A stretch of 64,000 bases of DNA from Comamonas testosteroni TK102 (GCF_000739375.1 NZ_CP006704.1:3348001-3412000); one strand, 5' to 3'. Shown: positions 26,219 through 36,015, counted from the stretch's first letter. Notes: generated by a model not told the origin, from the letters alone. Translations and numbers: made by a program.

Positions 26219-26657
26219 GCTCTATATTTACCAGTAATGCACCGGCTGCGATTTGATATGCCATAAGAGCATCTCAACGCACATTTGCTCAAGCCCTTGA
26301 GGAAATGACTGGGAAAGAGAAAAATCCTCAGCGGACATGGGCTCTGGAAAATCGAGCCACTGCTGAAATAAGCAGGCCTCAATCAACAGGCTAAAGCAGG
26401 ATATTCTTCCCAGTGCCAAAAGCATTGCTACAGCTTATCAGTGATGGTGCCCGCTCGGTCACTTCTCAGAGAGTACATGGCGCGCATCCGAAAATTGCCC
26501 ACCGAAAGTATTTTTCTGGACGGACTCTTGGTCGTAGCAGCCTCCGACACCAAGTCCTTGAAAACTGCCCAGAATCGAGTGCAGCCAATGACAGGCCGAG
26601 GCAACAGAGAATGCAGTTGCCCAGGCTCGGATCGAAGCATCAAGTGCTCTGCAACAC
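26219..26657. other. Intergenic stretch upstream of oleate hydratase
   Basis: About 440 bases between the oleate hydratase start region and the end of the SnoaL-like gene. No gene with an SD or motif seen; presumably holds the hydratase promoter. Confidence 0.4.
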
Positions 26658-27041
26658 TTAGAACATGCCCAGTTTGTTGGGTGAGTCCTTGGGTACCTGC
26701 TGTCCTATATCCCACATTTCGACGATCTTGCCATTCTCGAATCGAAGAATATGCACGACCGCAATATCCATATCGACTCTCTCACGCCGCAAATGTGAAT
26801 AGACCGCAACCCGGTCATCAGATTCAATGGTTTGTTTGACCATGAACGATCTATTGGGTTCTGATTCAGCGCTTTGTTCCATGCCAAGCAGCAAGGACTC
26901 CCGATCAGCGGGGAAATACGCGTTGTGATGGTGAAAACTCTCCGACACGTACAGATCGTAGGCTTTTCTTACCTGCCCTGTTGCGCACAAGGTCAGGAAG
27001 TCTGCCGCAATAGCGGCCTTGCTCCGGTTGCCCATGCTCAT
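26658..27041 (-). CDS. SnoaL-like (NTF2-fold) protein
   Basis: 127 residues. The NTF2/SnoaL cone fold is suggested by AAIADFLTLCATGQVRKAYDLYVSESFHHHN at the N-terminus and by VAVYSHLRRE, VVHILRFENGKIVEMWDIGQ in the second half, the family's standard ending. These proteins include polyketide cyclases, hydrolases and isomerases, with no safe substrate call. It lies 169 bases downstream of the FAD oxidoreductase on the same strand, so it may belong to the same catabolic unit. Confidence 0.85.
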   Translation of the reverse strand: MSMGNRSKAAIAADFLTLCATGQVRKAYDLYVSESFHHHNAYFPADRESLLLGMEQSAESEPNRSFMVKQTIESDDRVAVYSHLRRERVDMDIAVVHILRFENGKIVEMWDIGQQVPKDSPNKLGMF

Positions 27042-27210
27042 GCTCCATGGAGGCCGATGTTCGGCCCAAGGGTTTCAAGCTCAGGCCTATCCATGCCGGT
27101 GGTTGATGAAGCCAAATCATCAACCCGCCATGTTTTTGAAGCAAGCACCATCCACGACACGGCTACTGCCTGCTTTCGGCCCGCCAGCTCCTGTGATCAA
27201 AGATGCGTGC

Positions 27211-28566
27211 TCATGGCTCAAGCAAGCAGCCGCTTTCACGCAAGACCCGCTGCAAACGCTTTGGGTCCATCCCTTGAACAGCAGCGCTGCCCGCCATCGC
27301 TGCCGCGGTGCCCGCGGCCTGCCCCATCACAAAACATCCTCCACTTGCACGAGCAGCAGACTGCCCCTCGTGGGTCATGGAAGCACAACGCCCTGCAACA
27401 AGCAGGTTCTCAACCGTCTGCGGCACCAGCATTCTCCAAGACAGATCGTTATAGCCGCGCTCGGGATCCAAGGGAAACCCCCATGTGATGCCTCCGGCTC
27501 GATGCAGCTCCATCGGCCACGCATTGATGCCAATGCTGTCATCAAAGCGGACCGAATTCAGGATGTCATCGCCAGTCAGCGCATAGAGACCCTGGATTCG
27601 ACGCGTCTCACGAATGCCGACCTGAGGGGCGATCTCCACGATTCTCGAATCGGCAAACCCCGGTATCTGCTCCTGCAAGAAGCGGAAGTACTCGACAATC
27701 TGACGCCGCCCCTCGACCTCTCCCGCACTCAACTCCTGCGCATCCACGGCATTCATGGCCTGACCGCTGGAATTGGCAATCTGGGTGACATTGGCACGCC
27801 ACTCCGACGGATTGATCTGCGGCCGAAGAATCGCGCCTTCGCGAGGGAAGTTGTAGCGACCTGGATCGCGGAGCCGAGAACGCTCCATGAAGTCATTGAT
27901 TGCCTTGAAATCGCCAACCGCCGGCAAGGCCTGCGATGCGTCGACATGGCCAATGCGGAACATCGTGGACGGGAAAAGACCGCTGCCATGCCCGTCGCCC
28001 ACCTCATAGGGAACGCCGGCCAGGGCTGCGATGTCTGCGTCGCCCGAGCAATCGATGAACATATTGGCCCGAACTGCCTGACGTCCTGACTTGGTCTCGA
28101 TGACCAGGGCATGAATGCGTGAGTCATCCATCAGCACAGATGAGGCCCTGGTGTGGAACAGCAAATGCACGCCGCAAGACAGCATCCACTGATCCGCCGC
28201 GCATTTATAGATGGAAGTGTCATAGGAGCGGACGCGAATCCTGCCCTGCATCCCGTCCTGAGGCTTGTTCAGCCCACCCATTGCCTGCAGTCGTGAAAGC
28301 AGATCGTCCACGACGCCATGCACGAGTTGGCGCATTTCCCCTTGATGACGGCCATATAGCCCTGCGAAGTTTGTCACGCCGCCGGCGGTGCCCATCCCTC
28401 CCAGGAAACCGTAGGACTCCACAAGAAGGGTTCGTGCCCCAAGCCGAGAAGCGCTGGCGGCAGCAGCCAGTCCGGCCGGACCGCCACCGATGACGACTAC
28501 ATCGTATTCACCCTGAACCGGTAGATAACGGGCAGGCTCCAGAAGGGATTTTTGCGAGGATGTCAT
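27211..28566 (-). CDS. FAD-dependent oxidoreductase (FAD_oxidored type)
   Basis: 451 residues. The N-terminal dinucleotide fold YDVVVIGGGPAGLAAAASASRLGARTLLVE (about residues 20-49) is followed by SYGFLGGMGTAGGVTNFAG, the signature of the PF12831 flavoproteins. FIDCSGDADIAALAGV and the C-terminal VAGRCASMTHEGQSAARASG are the other family blocks. No signal peptide, so cytoplasmic. It lies 11 bases after the Bug protein gene, with which it forms an operon. Substrate unknown; probably the organic acid or aromatic taken up by that system. Confidence 0.9.
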   Translation of the reverse strand: MTSSQKSLLEPARYLPVQGEYDVVVIGGGPAGLAAAASASRLGARTLLVESYGFLGGMGTAGGVTNFAGLYGRHQGEMRQLVHGVVDDLLSRLQAMGGLNKPQDGMQGRIRVRSYDTSIYKCAADQWMLSCGVHLLFHTRASSVLMDDSRIHALVIETKSGRQAVRANMFIDCSGDADIAALAGVPYEVGDGHGSGLFPSTMFRIGHVDASQALPAVGDFKAINDFMERSRLRDPGRYNFPREGAILRPQINPSEWRANVTQIANSSGQAMNAVDAQELSAGEVEGRRQIVEYFRFLQEQIPGFADSRIVEIAPQVGIRETRRIQGLYALTGDDILNSVRFDDSIGINAWPMELHRAGGITWGFPLDPERGYNDLSWRMLVPQTVENLLVAGRCASMTHEGQSAARASGGCFVMGQAAGTAAAMAGSAAVQGMDPKRLQRVLRESGCLLEP

Positions 28567-28577
28567 GGCTTCTTGCT

Positions 28578-29546
28578 TCAGTCCAATGTGATCTTGTTAC
28601 GTTCGACGACAGGCTTCCACCGCGCCACATCCGCAGCCAGCAATCTGCGGAATTCCTCGGGCGAATTCCCCACCGGATCCATGTACTGCATGCGCAGCTT
28701 GTCTTTGACGGCAGGCTCGGCAAGGACTTGCGCAATCTGGTCGCGCAGCGCGTCGACAATGGCTGCAGGCGTTTTCGCGGGCACGATGAAACCGATCCAT
28801 GCATCTCCCTTTATGTCGGGAAGGCCGCTCTGAGCCAGAGTGGGCAGCTCGGGAAGTGATGGCGATCTGCTTGGGGAAGCCACGGCCAGGGCTCGCAGCT
28901 TCCCGGCTTTCACATGCGGCATCACGGCTGCGGCAGGTAGCAAGCCCATGTCCACCTCACCCGATAAAAGAGCGGTCACCGCAGCACCCGATCCGCGATA
29001 GGGAACATGCACTGCATCGCCGCCCGCCTGAGCTACCAGTGCAGCCATTGCCAGATGCGAGATGGAGCCGGCTCCAATCGACGCAAAGCTGAGCTTGGAT
29101 TTGTCCCTCATCAGAGCCGACAGCTGCTTGGCATCTGTCGTGGACAGCCTGGAGCCGACGACCAGCACGGACGGCTGGGACACAGCAATGCTCACCAGCC
29201 CGATATCCCTGGACGTGTCGTAGGGCATCTTCCGAAACAGAAGCGCGTTGACGCCAAGAGGTCCGGCAATGCTGACACCGATGGTGCGCCCATCCCCCTC
29301 GGCCTTGGCCACCATGTCGGTACCAATATTGCCGGCGGCGCCACTCCTGTTCTCCACCACAAAAGCTTGATGCAGCCTGCTGGCCAGCCTATCGCCGATG
29401 ACGCGGGCCACCAGATCAGGGGTCGAGCCAGCATCGAAGGGCACAAGGACTTTGACAGGGACTTGGGGCCATTCCTGTGAGTAAGCATGCCCACCCGTGA
29501 TGGAAATGCAGGTGAGAAAAAGGGATAGAAGCAAGCGCGATTTCAC
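28578..29546 (-). CDS. Bug family tricarboxylate-type solute-binding protein, GTG start
   Basis: 322 residues from GTG 29546 (KSRLLLSLFLTCISITGG), chosen because GGAGA lies 6 bases upstream; a longer frame begins at 29645. It has a signal peptide, then the Bug signature WPQVPVKVLVPFDAGSTPDLVAR and VENRSGAAGNIGTD. Such periplasmic proteins bind small carboxylates and deliver them to TctAB-type carriers or act as sensors; no tctA or tctB is nearby. Co-oriented with the FAD oxidoreductase and divergent from LysR. Confidence 0.92.
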   Translation of the reverse strand: MKSRLLLSLFLTCISITGGHAYSQEWPQVPVKVLVPFDAGSTPDLVARVIGDRLASRLHQAFVVENRSGAAGNIGTDMVAKAEGDGRTIGVSIAGPLGVNALLFRKMPYDTSRDIGLVSIAVSQPSVLVVGSRLSTTDAKQLSALMRDKSKLSFASIGAGSISHLAMAALVAQAGGDAVHVPYRGSGAAVTALLSGEVDMGLLPAAAVMPHVKAGKLRALAVASPSRSPSLPELPTLAQSGLPDIKGDAWIGFIVPAKTPAAIVDALRDQIAQVLAEPAVKDKLRMQYMDPVGNSPEEFRRLLAADVARWKPVVERNKITLD

Positions 29547-29630
29547 AACAATGTCTCCAGGTTCTTGGGTATTCAGGGCGAGTTCCTCATCGCCTGGTAC
29601 GAACTCTAGGCAAGCAGCATCATTGCGTCG

Positions 29631-29646
29631 ATTGATAATGAACAAT
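29631..29646. promoter_or_regulatory. Possible LysR operator in Bug/LysR intergenic region
   Basis: ATTG-ATAATGAA-CAAT inverted repeat, 24 bases before the LysR start; another ATTG lies 9 bases to the left. LysR proteins often bind such sites in divergent promoters. Sequence support only. Confidence 0.35.
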
Positions 29647-29669
29647 ATCTGCTAGCGGGAAATCGAATA

Positions 29670-30557
29670 ATGGATATGAAGCTTCTCTCGGTCTTCGACG
29701 AGATCTACAAAACACGGAGCGTGAGCCGTGCAGGAGAGAACCTGGGTCTGGCTCAGACCTCGGTCAGTCTGGCACTCGGCAGACTGCGGCGAGCCTTCAA
29801 TGATCAGCTCTTTGTCCGCACCAGTGAGGGGATGCTTCCCACGCCGCGTGCAGCCGCACTGGTTCCTCAGCTGCGACAGGCTTTGGAACTGCTGCAATCA
29901 GCGACCAGGCAGCAGGCGGAATTCGACCCGGCCTCTTCCAGCAGAGCGTTCCGTCTCGCGATGACCGATATCAGTCACCTGGAATTTCTGCCTGCCTTGA
30001 TGAACAAGCTGGGGAATATCGCGCCCAAGGTGCGAGTCGAAGTACTGCGCATCACGGCCGACACAGCCAGATTGCTGGAGGCAGGCGATGCAGACCTGGC
30101 GATAGGCTATATGCCGGAACTCGATGCCGGCTTCTACCAGCAGAAACTGTTCAGGGATGGGTTTGCATGCGTTGTGCGCAGAACGCATCCTCGAATCGGC
30201 GACAACCTGACAATGACTCGGTTCAAGACGGAGCGCCATGTGATCATCACGGCTCCTGGAACTGGTAACGAGATAGTCGAGCAGGAGTTGAAACGCCAAG
30301 GGGCGCAGCGCAATGTTGCACTGTCTCTGCCCACCCTCCCGGGGGTTGGCAACCTGCTGGCCCATACGGATCTCATCGCCACGGTTCCGCATCGAATTGC
30401 GCAGACGCTGGTAAAGATCGCCCAGGTCAAGGCAATCGCGTCACCATACAGGCTTCCAGAGTTCGCCATCAAGCAGCATTGGCATGAACGCTATCAGCAA
30501 GACCCGGCAAACCGATGGCTGCGCTCAACCTTGGCAGAGCTATTCCTGGAAATCTGA
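29670..30557 (+). CDS. LysR family regulator, NodD-like subgroup
   Basis: 295 residues. The N-terminus MDMKLLSVFDEIYKTRSVSRAGENLGLAQTSVS and RRAFNDQLFVRTSEGMLPTPRA are typical of the NodD/PnbR/LinR subgroup, which control aromatic or chloroaromatic catabolism. It diverges from the Bug-FAD oxidoreductase operon across 123 bases and is the probable activator. The effector is likely the substrate of that pathway. Confidence 0.92.
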   Translation: MDMKLLSVFDEIYKTRSVSRAGENLGLAQTSVSLALGRLRRAFNDQLFVRTSEGMLPTPRAAALVPQLRQALELLQSATRQQAEFDPASSSRAFRLAMTDISHLEFLPALMNKLGNIAPKVRVEVLRITADTARLLEAGDADLAIGYMPELDAGFYQQKLFRDGFACVVRRTHPRIGDNLTMTRFKTERHVIITAPGTGNEIVEQELKRQGAQRNVALSLPTLPGVGNLLAHTDLIATVPHRIAQTLVKIAQVKAIASPYRLPEFAIKQHWHERYQQDPANRWLRSTLAELFLEI

Positions 30558-30634
30558 TCAGTTCGGGCGTCTTGGCTACGACAGGCTGAATTCGCTCAGA
30601 GCGCGCGCCCGATTGCCGGAACGCCCCCCATGGC

Positions 30635-30665
30635 TAAAGAATAGAAGAGGCTCCTGTCGGAGCCT
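30635..30665 (-). terminator. Bidirectional terminator-like hairpin
   Basis: AGGCTCC-TGTC-GGAGCCT (30648-30665). On the minus strand it is followed by CTTCTATTCTTT and lies 8 bases after the Mop-domain stop; on the plus strand it follows the LysR gene by about 90 bases. Confidence 0.55.
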
Positions 30666-30672
30666 GGACCGC

Positions 30673-30900
30673 TCAATCAACGGCGACCATCACCGACGAC
30701 GCCTTGAGAACCGCGTAGGCATTGTCGCCCTCCTTCAGCCCCAGCGACTGGGCTGAAGTCGAGGTGATCGAGGATGTGACCCTGACACCGGGAGCAATTT
30801 CCAGTGTCAACTCCGTGCTGACCGGGCCTGTGACAATCGAGATGACTTTGCCTTGCAAGACATTTCGAGCACTGATCTTCGTAGCATCTACACCTGAGAA
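30673..30900 (-). CDS. Molbindin-like single Mop (TOBE) domain protein, start uncertain
   Basis: The sequence reads DATKISARNVLQGKVISIVTG then TSAQSLGLKEGDNAYAVLKASSVMVAVD, the standard Mop domain that binds molybdate or tungstate in storage proteins and ModE/ModC. The similar region begins near 30890, but no ATG or GTG lies in frame there; the only start in frame is a TTG at 30858, which would cut off the first strand. The frame is open upstream to about 30970 (a His-rich HAHGHRHFSG). It may use a rare start, be the end of a longer ModE-like gene, or be decaying. Confidence 0.6.
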   Translation of the reverse strand, partial: FSGVDATKISARNVLQGKVISIVTGPVSTELTLEIAPGVRVTSSITSTSAQSLGLKEGDNAYAVLKASSVMVAVD

Positions 30901-30969
30901 ATGACGATGGCCATGAGCATGTATCCAGCGGGTTGATGGCTGTAGAAGCTCTGCGATGTAGAAGTCTTA

Positions 30970-31439
30970 TCGTCCGTTGTATGACTGCCAGGGCTCGATT
31001 GCTATCGATCCCACGCTATCCGAGCAGGAGCAAAAGACCATGCAACGCTCACAAGCCTCGCTTCAAGCACCAAGTGCGCCTCATCATCGATGACCCGAAG
31101 CGACCACGGCTTCTGCCCTGATGCCGTCGCTGGCACCGCTGCGCGGGACTGGCTCATAGGGCAAGCCATATCAGCTGTGTCCAGCGCCAGCCCCTGGGGC
31201 TTGTGCCAGCATGGACCTGTGCCGCAATGATGGCCAAGCGCCACTTGCGTGACACAGACAGACGCAAAACAACCGGTCAACCGCTGCTGGGGGTCTGCAG
31301 CCGCATACATTAGAGTACCTGCCGCAAGCGGCTTCATTTTTGTATTCGGTATACCGTCCCCCCGGGCGAGGTCACAGATCCACACATGCTCGCAGCTCCC
31401 ACTTCCTCAAGGCATTCCTCTTAATGACCCGGAGATGAA
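30970..31439. other. Intergenic stretch without a recognised gene
   Basis: About 470 bases between the Mop-domain gene and the GST gene. Short frames have no SD or motif. It presumably holds the GST promoter. Confidence 0.4.
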
Positions 31440-32063
31440 ATGTTGCGCATTTTGGGCAAGGCATCCTCAATCAATGTTCGCAAGGTACTCTGGGCCTGCG
31501 CCGAGTTGGACATCCCCTTCAAGCGGGAAGATTGGGGCAGCGGTTTCCAGTCAACGCTCAGTCCTGAATTCCTCGAGTTGAATCCCAATGCCATGATCCC
31601 TGTCATCCAGGACGGTGACTTCACGCCATGGGAGTCCAATACGATCATTCGCTATCTGGCCAATGGCTACAACGGGACCGGGCTCTACCCCATCGATGCC
31701 AAAGCGAAGGCCCGGATTGATCAATGGATCGACTGGCAGGCGTCGGACCTCAACAGATCATGGAGCTATGCCTTCATGTCCCTTGTCAGGCAATCGCCCG
31801 AGCACCAGGACCGCAGTGCACTGGCCCTGTCTTGCAAGGACTGGGCAAGGCACATGGAAATCCTCGAGCGACAACTGGGCTCCACCGGAGCCTACGTAGG
31901 CGGTACCGAGTTTTCTCTGGCGGACATACCTGCAGGACTGTCGGTGAACCGTTGGTTTGAAACTCCGCTTGAGCATCCGGACTTGCCTGCGGTGCGCGAA
32001 TACTACGAACGCCCGAGTCTTCGCCCGGGATTCCGGCAGCATGGAAGAAACGGCACGCCCTGA
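31440..32063 (+). CDS. Glutathione S-transferase
   Basis: 207 residues. The N-terminal thioredoxin-like half contains [22 protein letters not shown], the [14 protein letters not shown] cis-Pro loop, and [10 protein letters not shown], where Glu-Ser binds glutathione. The helical C-terminal half ends with [22 protein letters not shown] precedes the ATG. Such enzymes conjugate glutathione to electrophiles. RidA and VOC genes follow in the same direction, giving a small-molecule detoxification flavour. Confidence 0.93.
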   Translation: MLRILGKASSINVRKVLWACAELDIPFKREDWGSGFQSTLSPEFLELNPNAMIPVIQDGDFTPWESNTIIRYLANGYNGTGLYPIDAKAKARIDQWIDWQASDLNRSWSYAFMSLVRQSPEHQDRSALALSCKDWARHMEILERQLGSTGAYVGGTEFSLADIPAGLSVNRWFETPLEHPDLPAVREYYERPSLRPGFRQHGRNGTP

Positions 32064-32216
32064 GCATGTCCAGCCGACTCAAACATTGAACGCAGCCCAT
32101 GCAAACGCTGCACCTCGCCCGCGTGCGGAGGCTGCGTCCTGTTACTCCGCTTCGCCTATTGGCGCTTGGGCCCAAGCGGGCCACAGTTTCACTGTCAGCA
32201 ATGAAAGCAGAACATC

Positions 32217-32693
32217 ATGTCCGAATCACGAGATTCCAGGTTTGCCGCAATGGAAGCGGCACTTTCCCTGAGCTTTTCCGGCGAGATAAAGATCGGCGGA
32301 AACTATGTCTCCGTGGTTCGCCACGACAGGCAGGTATTTGTCAGCGGCCAGATCCCTCGCGTCGGTGACAGCGTGGTCGTCACAGGCAGAGTCGGCGCTG
32401 AAGTTTCGGTCGAGCAGGCACGGTATGCCGCCAAGATTTGCACCATGCGTGCACTGGCATTGCTGCGGCAAGAGCTGGGATCTCTGGACAGGGTTTCGCG
32501 CATTCTGCGCATCACCGTGTTTGTCAAATGCTCAGAGGACTTCAGCCAGCAAAGCGAAGTGGCGGACGGCGCGTCCGAGCTGCTGTATTCCGTGCTGGGC
32601 GATGCCGGTATTCATACGCGCACATCCGTGGGGGTCTATCAGCTTCCCAAGAATGCCCCCGTGGAAATCGACCTGATCGCGGCGGTGGATTGA
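32217..32693 (+). CDS. RidA family (YjgF/UK114-like) protein
   Basis: 158 residues, of the longer YjgF/chorismate-mutase-like RidA subgroup. It has VRHDRQVFVSGQIPRVGD, AAKICTMRALALLRQELGSLDRVSRILRITVFVKCSEDF, and a C-terminal TRTSVGVYQLPKNAPVEIDLIAAV, the standard pattern with the imine-binding Arg (RTSVGV). RidA proteins hydrolyse reactive enamine/imine intermediates. It lies about 150 bases after the GST gene, possibly in the same unit. Confidence 0.92.
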   Translation: MSESRDSRFAAMEAALSLSFSGEIKIGGNYVSVVRHDRQVFVSGQIPRVGDSVVVTGRVGAEVSVEQARYAAKICTMRALALLRQELGSLDRVSRILRITVFVKCSEDFSQQSEVADGASELLYSVLGDAGIHTRTSVGVYQLPKNAPVEIDLIAAVD

Positions 32694-32824
32694 TGCCCTA
32701 TCACGGGGTTCCCCTGAGCTACACTGCTTCGCGTGGGCACCGTCCTGCTGACCTCAACCGCAAGCGCATCAGCCATACAGCACCGCCTGGAAGCTGATCG
32801 CGCCTTGCAAGCAGAGACCATCGA

Positions 32825-33208
32825 ATGAGCAATACCACCGATCACGGTGTCCAGTTCGGCCGAATCGCCGCGACGATTCCGGTGAAGGACATGGCCAGAG
32901 CCTGTGACTTCTACACCAAGATTCTCGGGTTCACAAAAGTCTTCGAAAACGGGAACCCCGTCGGATTCATGATCCTGAAGCGGCATCACGGCGAGCTGCA
33001 CCTGAGCCTGCAGCCCAGCCACAAAGCCGTGAAATTCAATGTCGCGCATCTCCTGGTCGACAACGTTGATGCGCTGCACACCATCTGCCATCAATACGGC
33101 TTGAGAATCATCAAGAGCCTTCAGGACAAGGACTATGGCCTGAGGGCATTCGTGTTTGAAGACCCTGATGGCAACCGTATCGATGTCGGACAAATGATCC
33201 AAGCCTGA
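32825..33208 (+). CDS. VOC family protein
   Basis: 127 residues. FGRIAATIPVKDMARACDFYTKILGFTKVFENG starts the first beta-alpha-beta-beta-beta unit, and EDPDGNRIDVGQM ends the second. The usual first metal His is replaced (RIAATIP), so it may bind a ligand rather than act as an enzyme, like bleomycin-resistance proteins. It follows RidA by about 130 bases. Substrate unknown. Confidence 0.88.
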   Translation: MSNTTDHGVQFGRIAATIPVKDMARACDFYTKILGFTKVFENGNPVGFMILKRHHGELHLSLQPSHKAVKFNVAHLLVDNVDALHTICHQYGLRIIKSLQDKDYGLRAFVFEDPDGNRIDVGQMIQA

Positions 33209-33906
33209 ATCGTGAGGTAGCCTCGGCCACCTTGGGTGGCCACAGCCCGCCTCGGATCGGAAACCCGGTCGCAGCTAAGGACGAGCACAGTCGCTTCCCT
33301 GATTGCCACAGATCGCGTTCGGCCGGGAGCAGGCACACGGCCGGGTTTCACGGCAAAGCGCATCCGGCTGGCCGTTGCCCTGCAGCTTTGCGGCCTCAAT
33401 GACTGCAGATACCAGCCATGCTTGCTGGACCGGCCGGCCTTGCATGCCTTGGACCCTCTCGGGTTCCCTACAGCAGGCTCAGCCTCAGGCCTTCGTCCAA
33501 GGTCAGAGCATCGGGGCAATTCCTGCCTCACGGACTCAACGAAAGCAGATCTGGAAGGCAAGTCTTTCTTCCACTTTGTTAGGGGCACTCAGGTCACGGC
33601 TGCCTAGCCTCAAATCACATGGGTAAAATTGTGCGGGATCAAAGAGCCTGCATTCAACTGCTGCTCCAAGCGTCGAGCAGAGTCCTGGCCCTGGAGCGCA
33701 CAAGGCTCGCTACGTACAGTCAGGTTTTCTCTCGTTCTGCGCTTGACCAAGATCTTCAAGAATTTCTGTAAATACAGGCCAAGCACTGGCCGCCCCTGCC
33801 GAACCATGCCGCTTTGCTTTTGCGATTTTGCCCTGACCGCCGACCGCCCTGCCCTGCCTGAAGTGCAGGCGGCCAGGCGCTGGAAGATGGCCCCCGGAGC
33901 AATGGC
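33209..33906. other. Long intergenic stretch, no recognised gene
   Basis: Nearly 700 bases before the haem A synthase gene. Frames on either strand lack SD sites and family motifs. It may contain the promoter of ctaA and decayed sequence. Confidence 0.45.
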
Positions 33907-35085
33907 ATGACAGAGCAGCAGCTATACGACCTGGCTCCTGCACTGGAGCTGATGGCTTTTGGTCTGGTCCTGGCTCTTGGGCCTTTATGCTGGGTCTGGT
34001 GGCGCAATCGCGGCACCGGCTCCGGCAGACGCCTCCAGGCACTATGTGTGCTGACGCTGTTTCTGACCTTCGACCTGGTTCTGTTCGGCGCCTTCACCCG
34101 TCTGACGGACTCAGGCCTGGGTTGCCCGGACTGGCCTGGCTGCTATGGCACGGCCAGCCCCATCGCAGCACATGCCCAGATCTCCGAAGCGCAGGCTGCC
34201 ATGCCGACCGGCCCGGTCACCCATGGCAAGGCCTGGGTGGAAATGATTCACCGCTATCTGGCGACCACGGTCGGCGTGCTCATCATTGCGATGACGGTCA
34301 TGAGCTGGAAGCAGGCAGGCACCGCCAGGCGGGCAGGCCGACACATATCATTCAGTGGCGCTGCCAACCCCTGGTGGCCGACTCTGGCACTGGTATGGGT
34401 CTGCATCCAGGGTGCGTTTGGGGCACTGACGGTCACCATGAAGCTGTTTCCGGCCATCGTCACGCTGCACTTGCTGGGCGGTACCGGCTTGCTGGCATTG
34501 CTGGCCATTCCTGCTTCGGGCCTGAGCCTGCAGCAGACCGGTCTGTCTCCGGCCCTGATCGCCAGAGGCTTGCGCATTGCGCTGTGGCTTTGCCTGGCGC
34601 TGCTCGTCGTCCAGGTCAGCCTGGGCGGCTGGGTCAGCACCAATTACGCCGTCCTGGCTTGCACGACCTTCCCTGGCTGTCAGGGCAGTTGGTGGCCGAC
34701 CATGAATTTTGCCGAAGCGCTGCAGATCTGGCGCCCCCTGGGCATGCTCAAGGACGGCGGCCATATCAGCTTCGAAGCACTGACCGCCATTCACTACACC
34801 CACCGTCTGGCGGCCTATGTGGTGGTTCTGGCACTGGCGAGTCTGTGGTGGGCATTGCGCCATGCTCCGGCACTGGCCAAGCAGCGACGGCTGTTGGGGT
34901 TTTTTGCAGTGCTGCAAGTTTTGACGGGTCTGTCCAACGTGGTGTTGGACTGGCCTCTGGTTGCGGCCGTGCTTCACACCGGTGGAGCCGCGGCCCTGGT
35001 AACGATTGTGGTCTGGAGTCTGGCCGTGACGCGCTCAAATGCCGTCGCCGCCCCCGACCCTGAAATGGCGCGCCGCCCAGCCTGA
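33907..35085 (+). CDS. ctaA: Haem A synthase (COX15/CtaA)
   Basis: 392 residues, eight-helix membrane protein. It oxidises the C8 methyl group of haem O to make haem A for cytochrome c oxidase. Diagnostic blocks are FGAFTRLTDSGLGCPDWPGCYG (with the conserved Cys pair), EMIHRYLATTVG and IHYTHRLAAYVV with haem-ligating His residues. STNYAVLACTTFPGCQG carries a second Cys pair. It starts at ATG 33907 and is followed 24 bases later by ctaB. Confidence 0.96.
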   Translation: MTEQQLYDLAPALELMAFGLVLALGPLCWVWWRNRGTGSGRRLQALCVLTLFLTFDLVLFGAFTRLTDSGLGCPDWPGCYGTASPIAAHAQISEAQAAMPTGPVTHGKAWVEMIHRYLATTVGVLIIAMTVMSWKQAGTARRAGRHISFSGAANPWWPTLALVWVCIQGAFGALTVTMKLFPAIVTLHLLGGTGLLALLAIPASGLSLQQTGLSPALIARGLRIALWLCLALLVVQVSLGGWVSTNYAVLACTTFPGCQGSWWPTMNFAEALQIWRPLGMLKDGGHISFEALTAIHYTHRLAAYVVVLALASLWWALRHAPALAKQRRLLGFFAVLQVLTGLSNVVLDWPLVAAVLHTGGAAALVTIVVWSLAVTRSNAVAAPDPEMARRPA

Positions 35086-35109
35086 GGCATAGCGTAAAAG
35101 AGTGATTGC

Positions 35110-36015
35110 ATGAGTCAAAGTGAAGCCTTGTTGAACAACACCTCGCGAATCAGCCAGTTCTACGCGCTGACCAAGCCGCGCGTGGTGCAGCTCATCGTGT
35201 TCTGCGCCCTGATCGGCATGGTGCTGGCCGTTCCCGGATGGCCCACGGCCAACCAGTGGATCCATATGGGTGTTGCCTGCGTCGGCATCTGGCTGGTGGC
35301 AGCTGCCGCTGCGGCCTTCAATTGCCTGGTGGAGCGCCATATCGATGCCAAGATGAAGCGCACCTCCTGGCGCCCCACGGCGCGCGGCGAGCTCTCCAGT
35401 CAGCAGGCACTGGCCTTCTCGGCCATTCTCTGCATGATCGGTGCCACAATTTTGCTGCTCTGGACCAATGCGCTGACCATGTGGCTGACGCTGGCCACCT
35501 TTGTCGGCTATGCGGTGATCTACACCGTGGTGCTCAAGCCCGCCACGCCACAGAACATCGTTATCGGCGGAGCCTCTGGCGCCATGCCCCCAGTGCTGGG
35601 CTGGGCAGCCATGACGGGCAACGTCGGCCCCGAGGCATTGATTCTGTTCCTCATCATCTTCCTCTGGACCCCTCCCCACTTCTGGGCGCTGGCCCTGTAT
35701 CGTGTCGAGGACTACCGCCAGTCCGGCCTGCCCATGCTGCCCGTGACCCATGGCAGCGAATACACGCGCCTGCAGATTCTGCTCTACACCGTGGTGCTGT
35801 TTGCGGCCGGTCTGCTGCCCTTTATGTACGGCATGAGCAGCTGGCTGTATCTGTTTGCGGCTGTCGTGCTGGGCGCTGGCTTTATCGTCTATGCCGTGGC
35901 TCTGTACCGCAATTACTCGGACGAGCTGTCGCGCCGCACCTTCAGGTTTTCGCTGCTTCACCTGAGCCTGCTGTTTCTCGCCCTGCTCGTGGACCACTAT
36001 CTGTTCATGGCCTGA
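35110..36015 (+). CDS. ctaB: Protoheme IX farnesyltransferase (haem O synthase)
   Basis: 301 residues, UbiA-type prenyltransferase with about nine helices. It attaches farnesyl to protohaem to make haem O. The Asp-rich motif is [20 protein letters not shown] (around residues 76-95), and [21 protein letters not shown] is the second conserved block. It forms an operon with ctaA and ends in a strong terminator; the sco gene often found next is absent here. Confidence 0.96.
   Translation: MSQSEALLNNTSRISQFYALTKPRVVQLIVFCALIGMVLAVPGWPTANQWIHMGVACVGIWLVAAAAAAFNCLVERHIDAKMKRTSWRPTARGELSSQQALAFSAILCMIGATILLLWTNALTMWLTLATFVGYAVIYTVVLKPATPQNIVIGGASGAMPPVLGWAAMTGNVGPEALILFLIIFLWTPPHFWALALYRVEDYRQSGLPMLPVTHGSEYTRLQILLYTVVLFAAGLLPFMYGMSSWLYLFAAVVLGAGFIVYAVALYRNYSDELSRRTFRFSLLHLSLLFLALLVDHYLFMA

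Noticed and set aside
33133..33588. 151-codon minus-strand frame before ctaA
   Set aside because: No SD, no motif, overlaps the end of the VOC gene.
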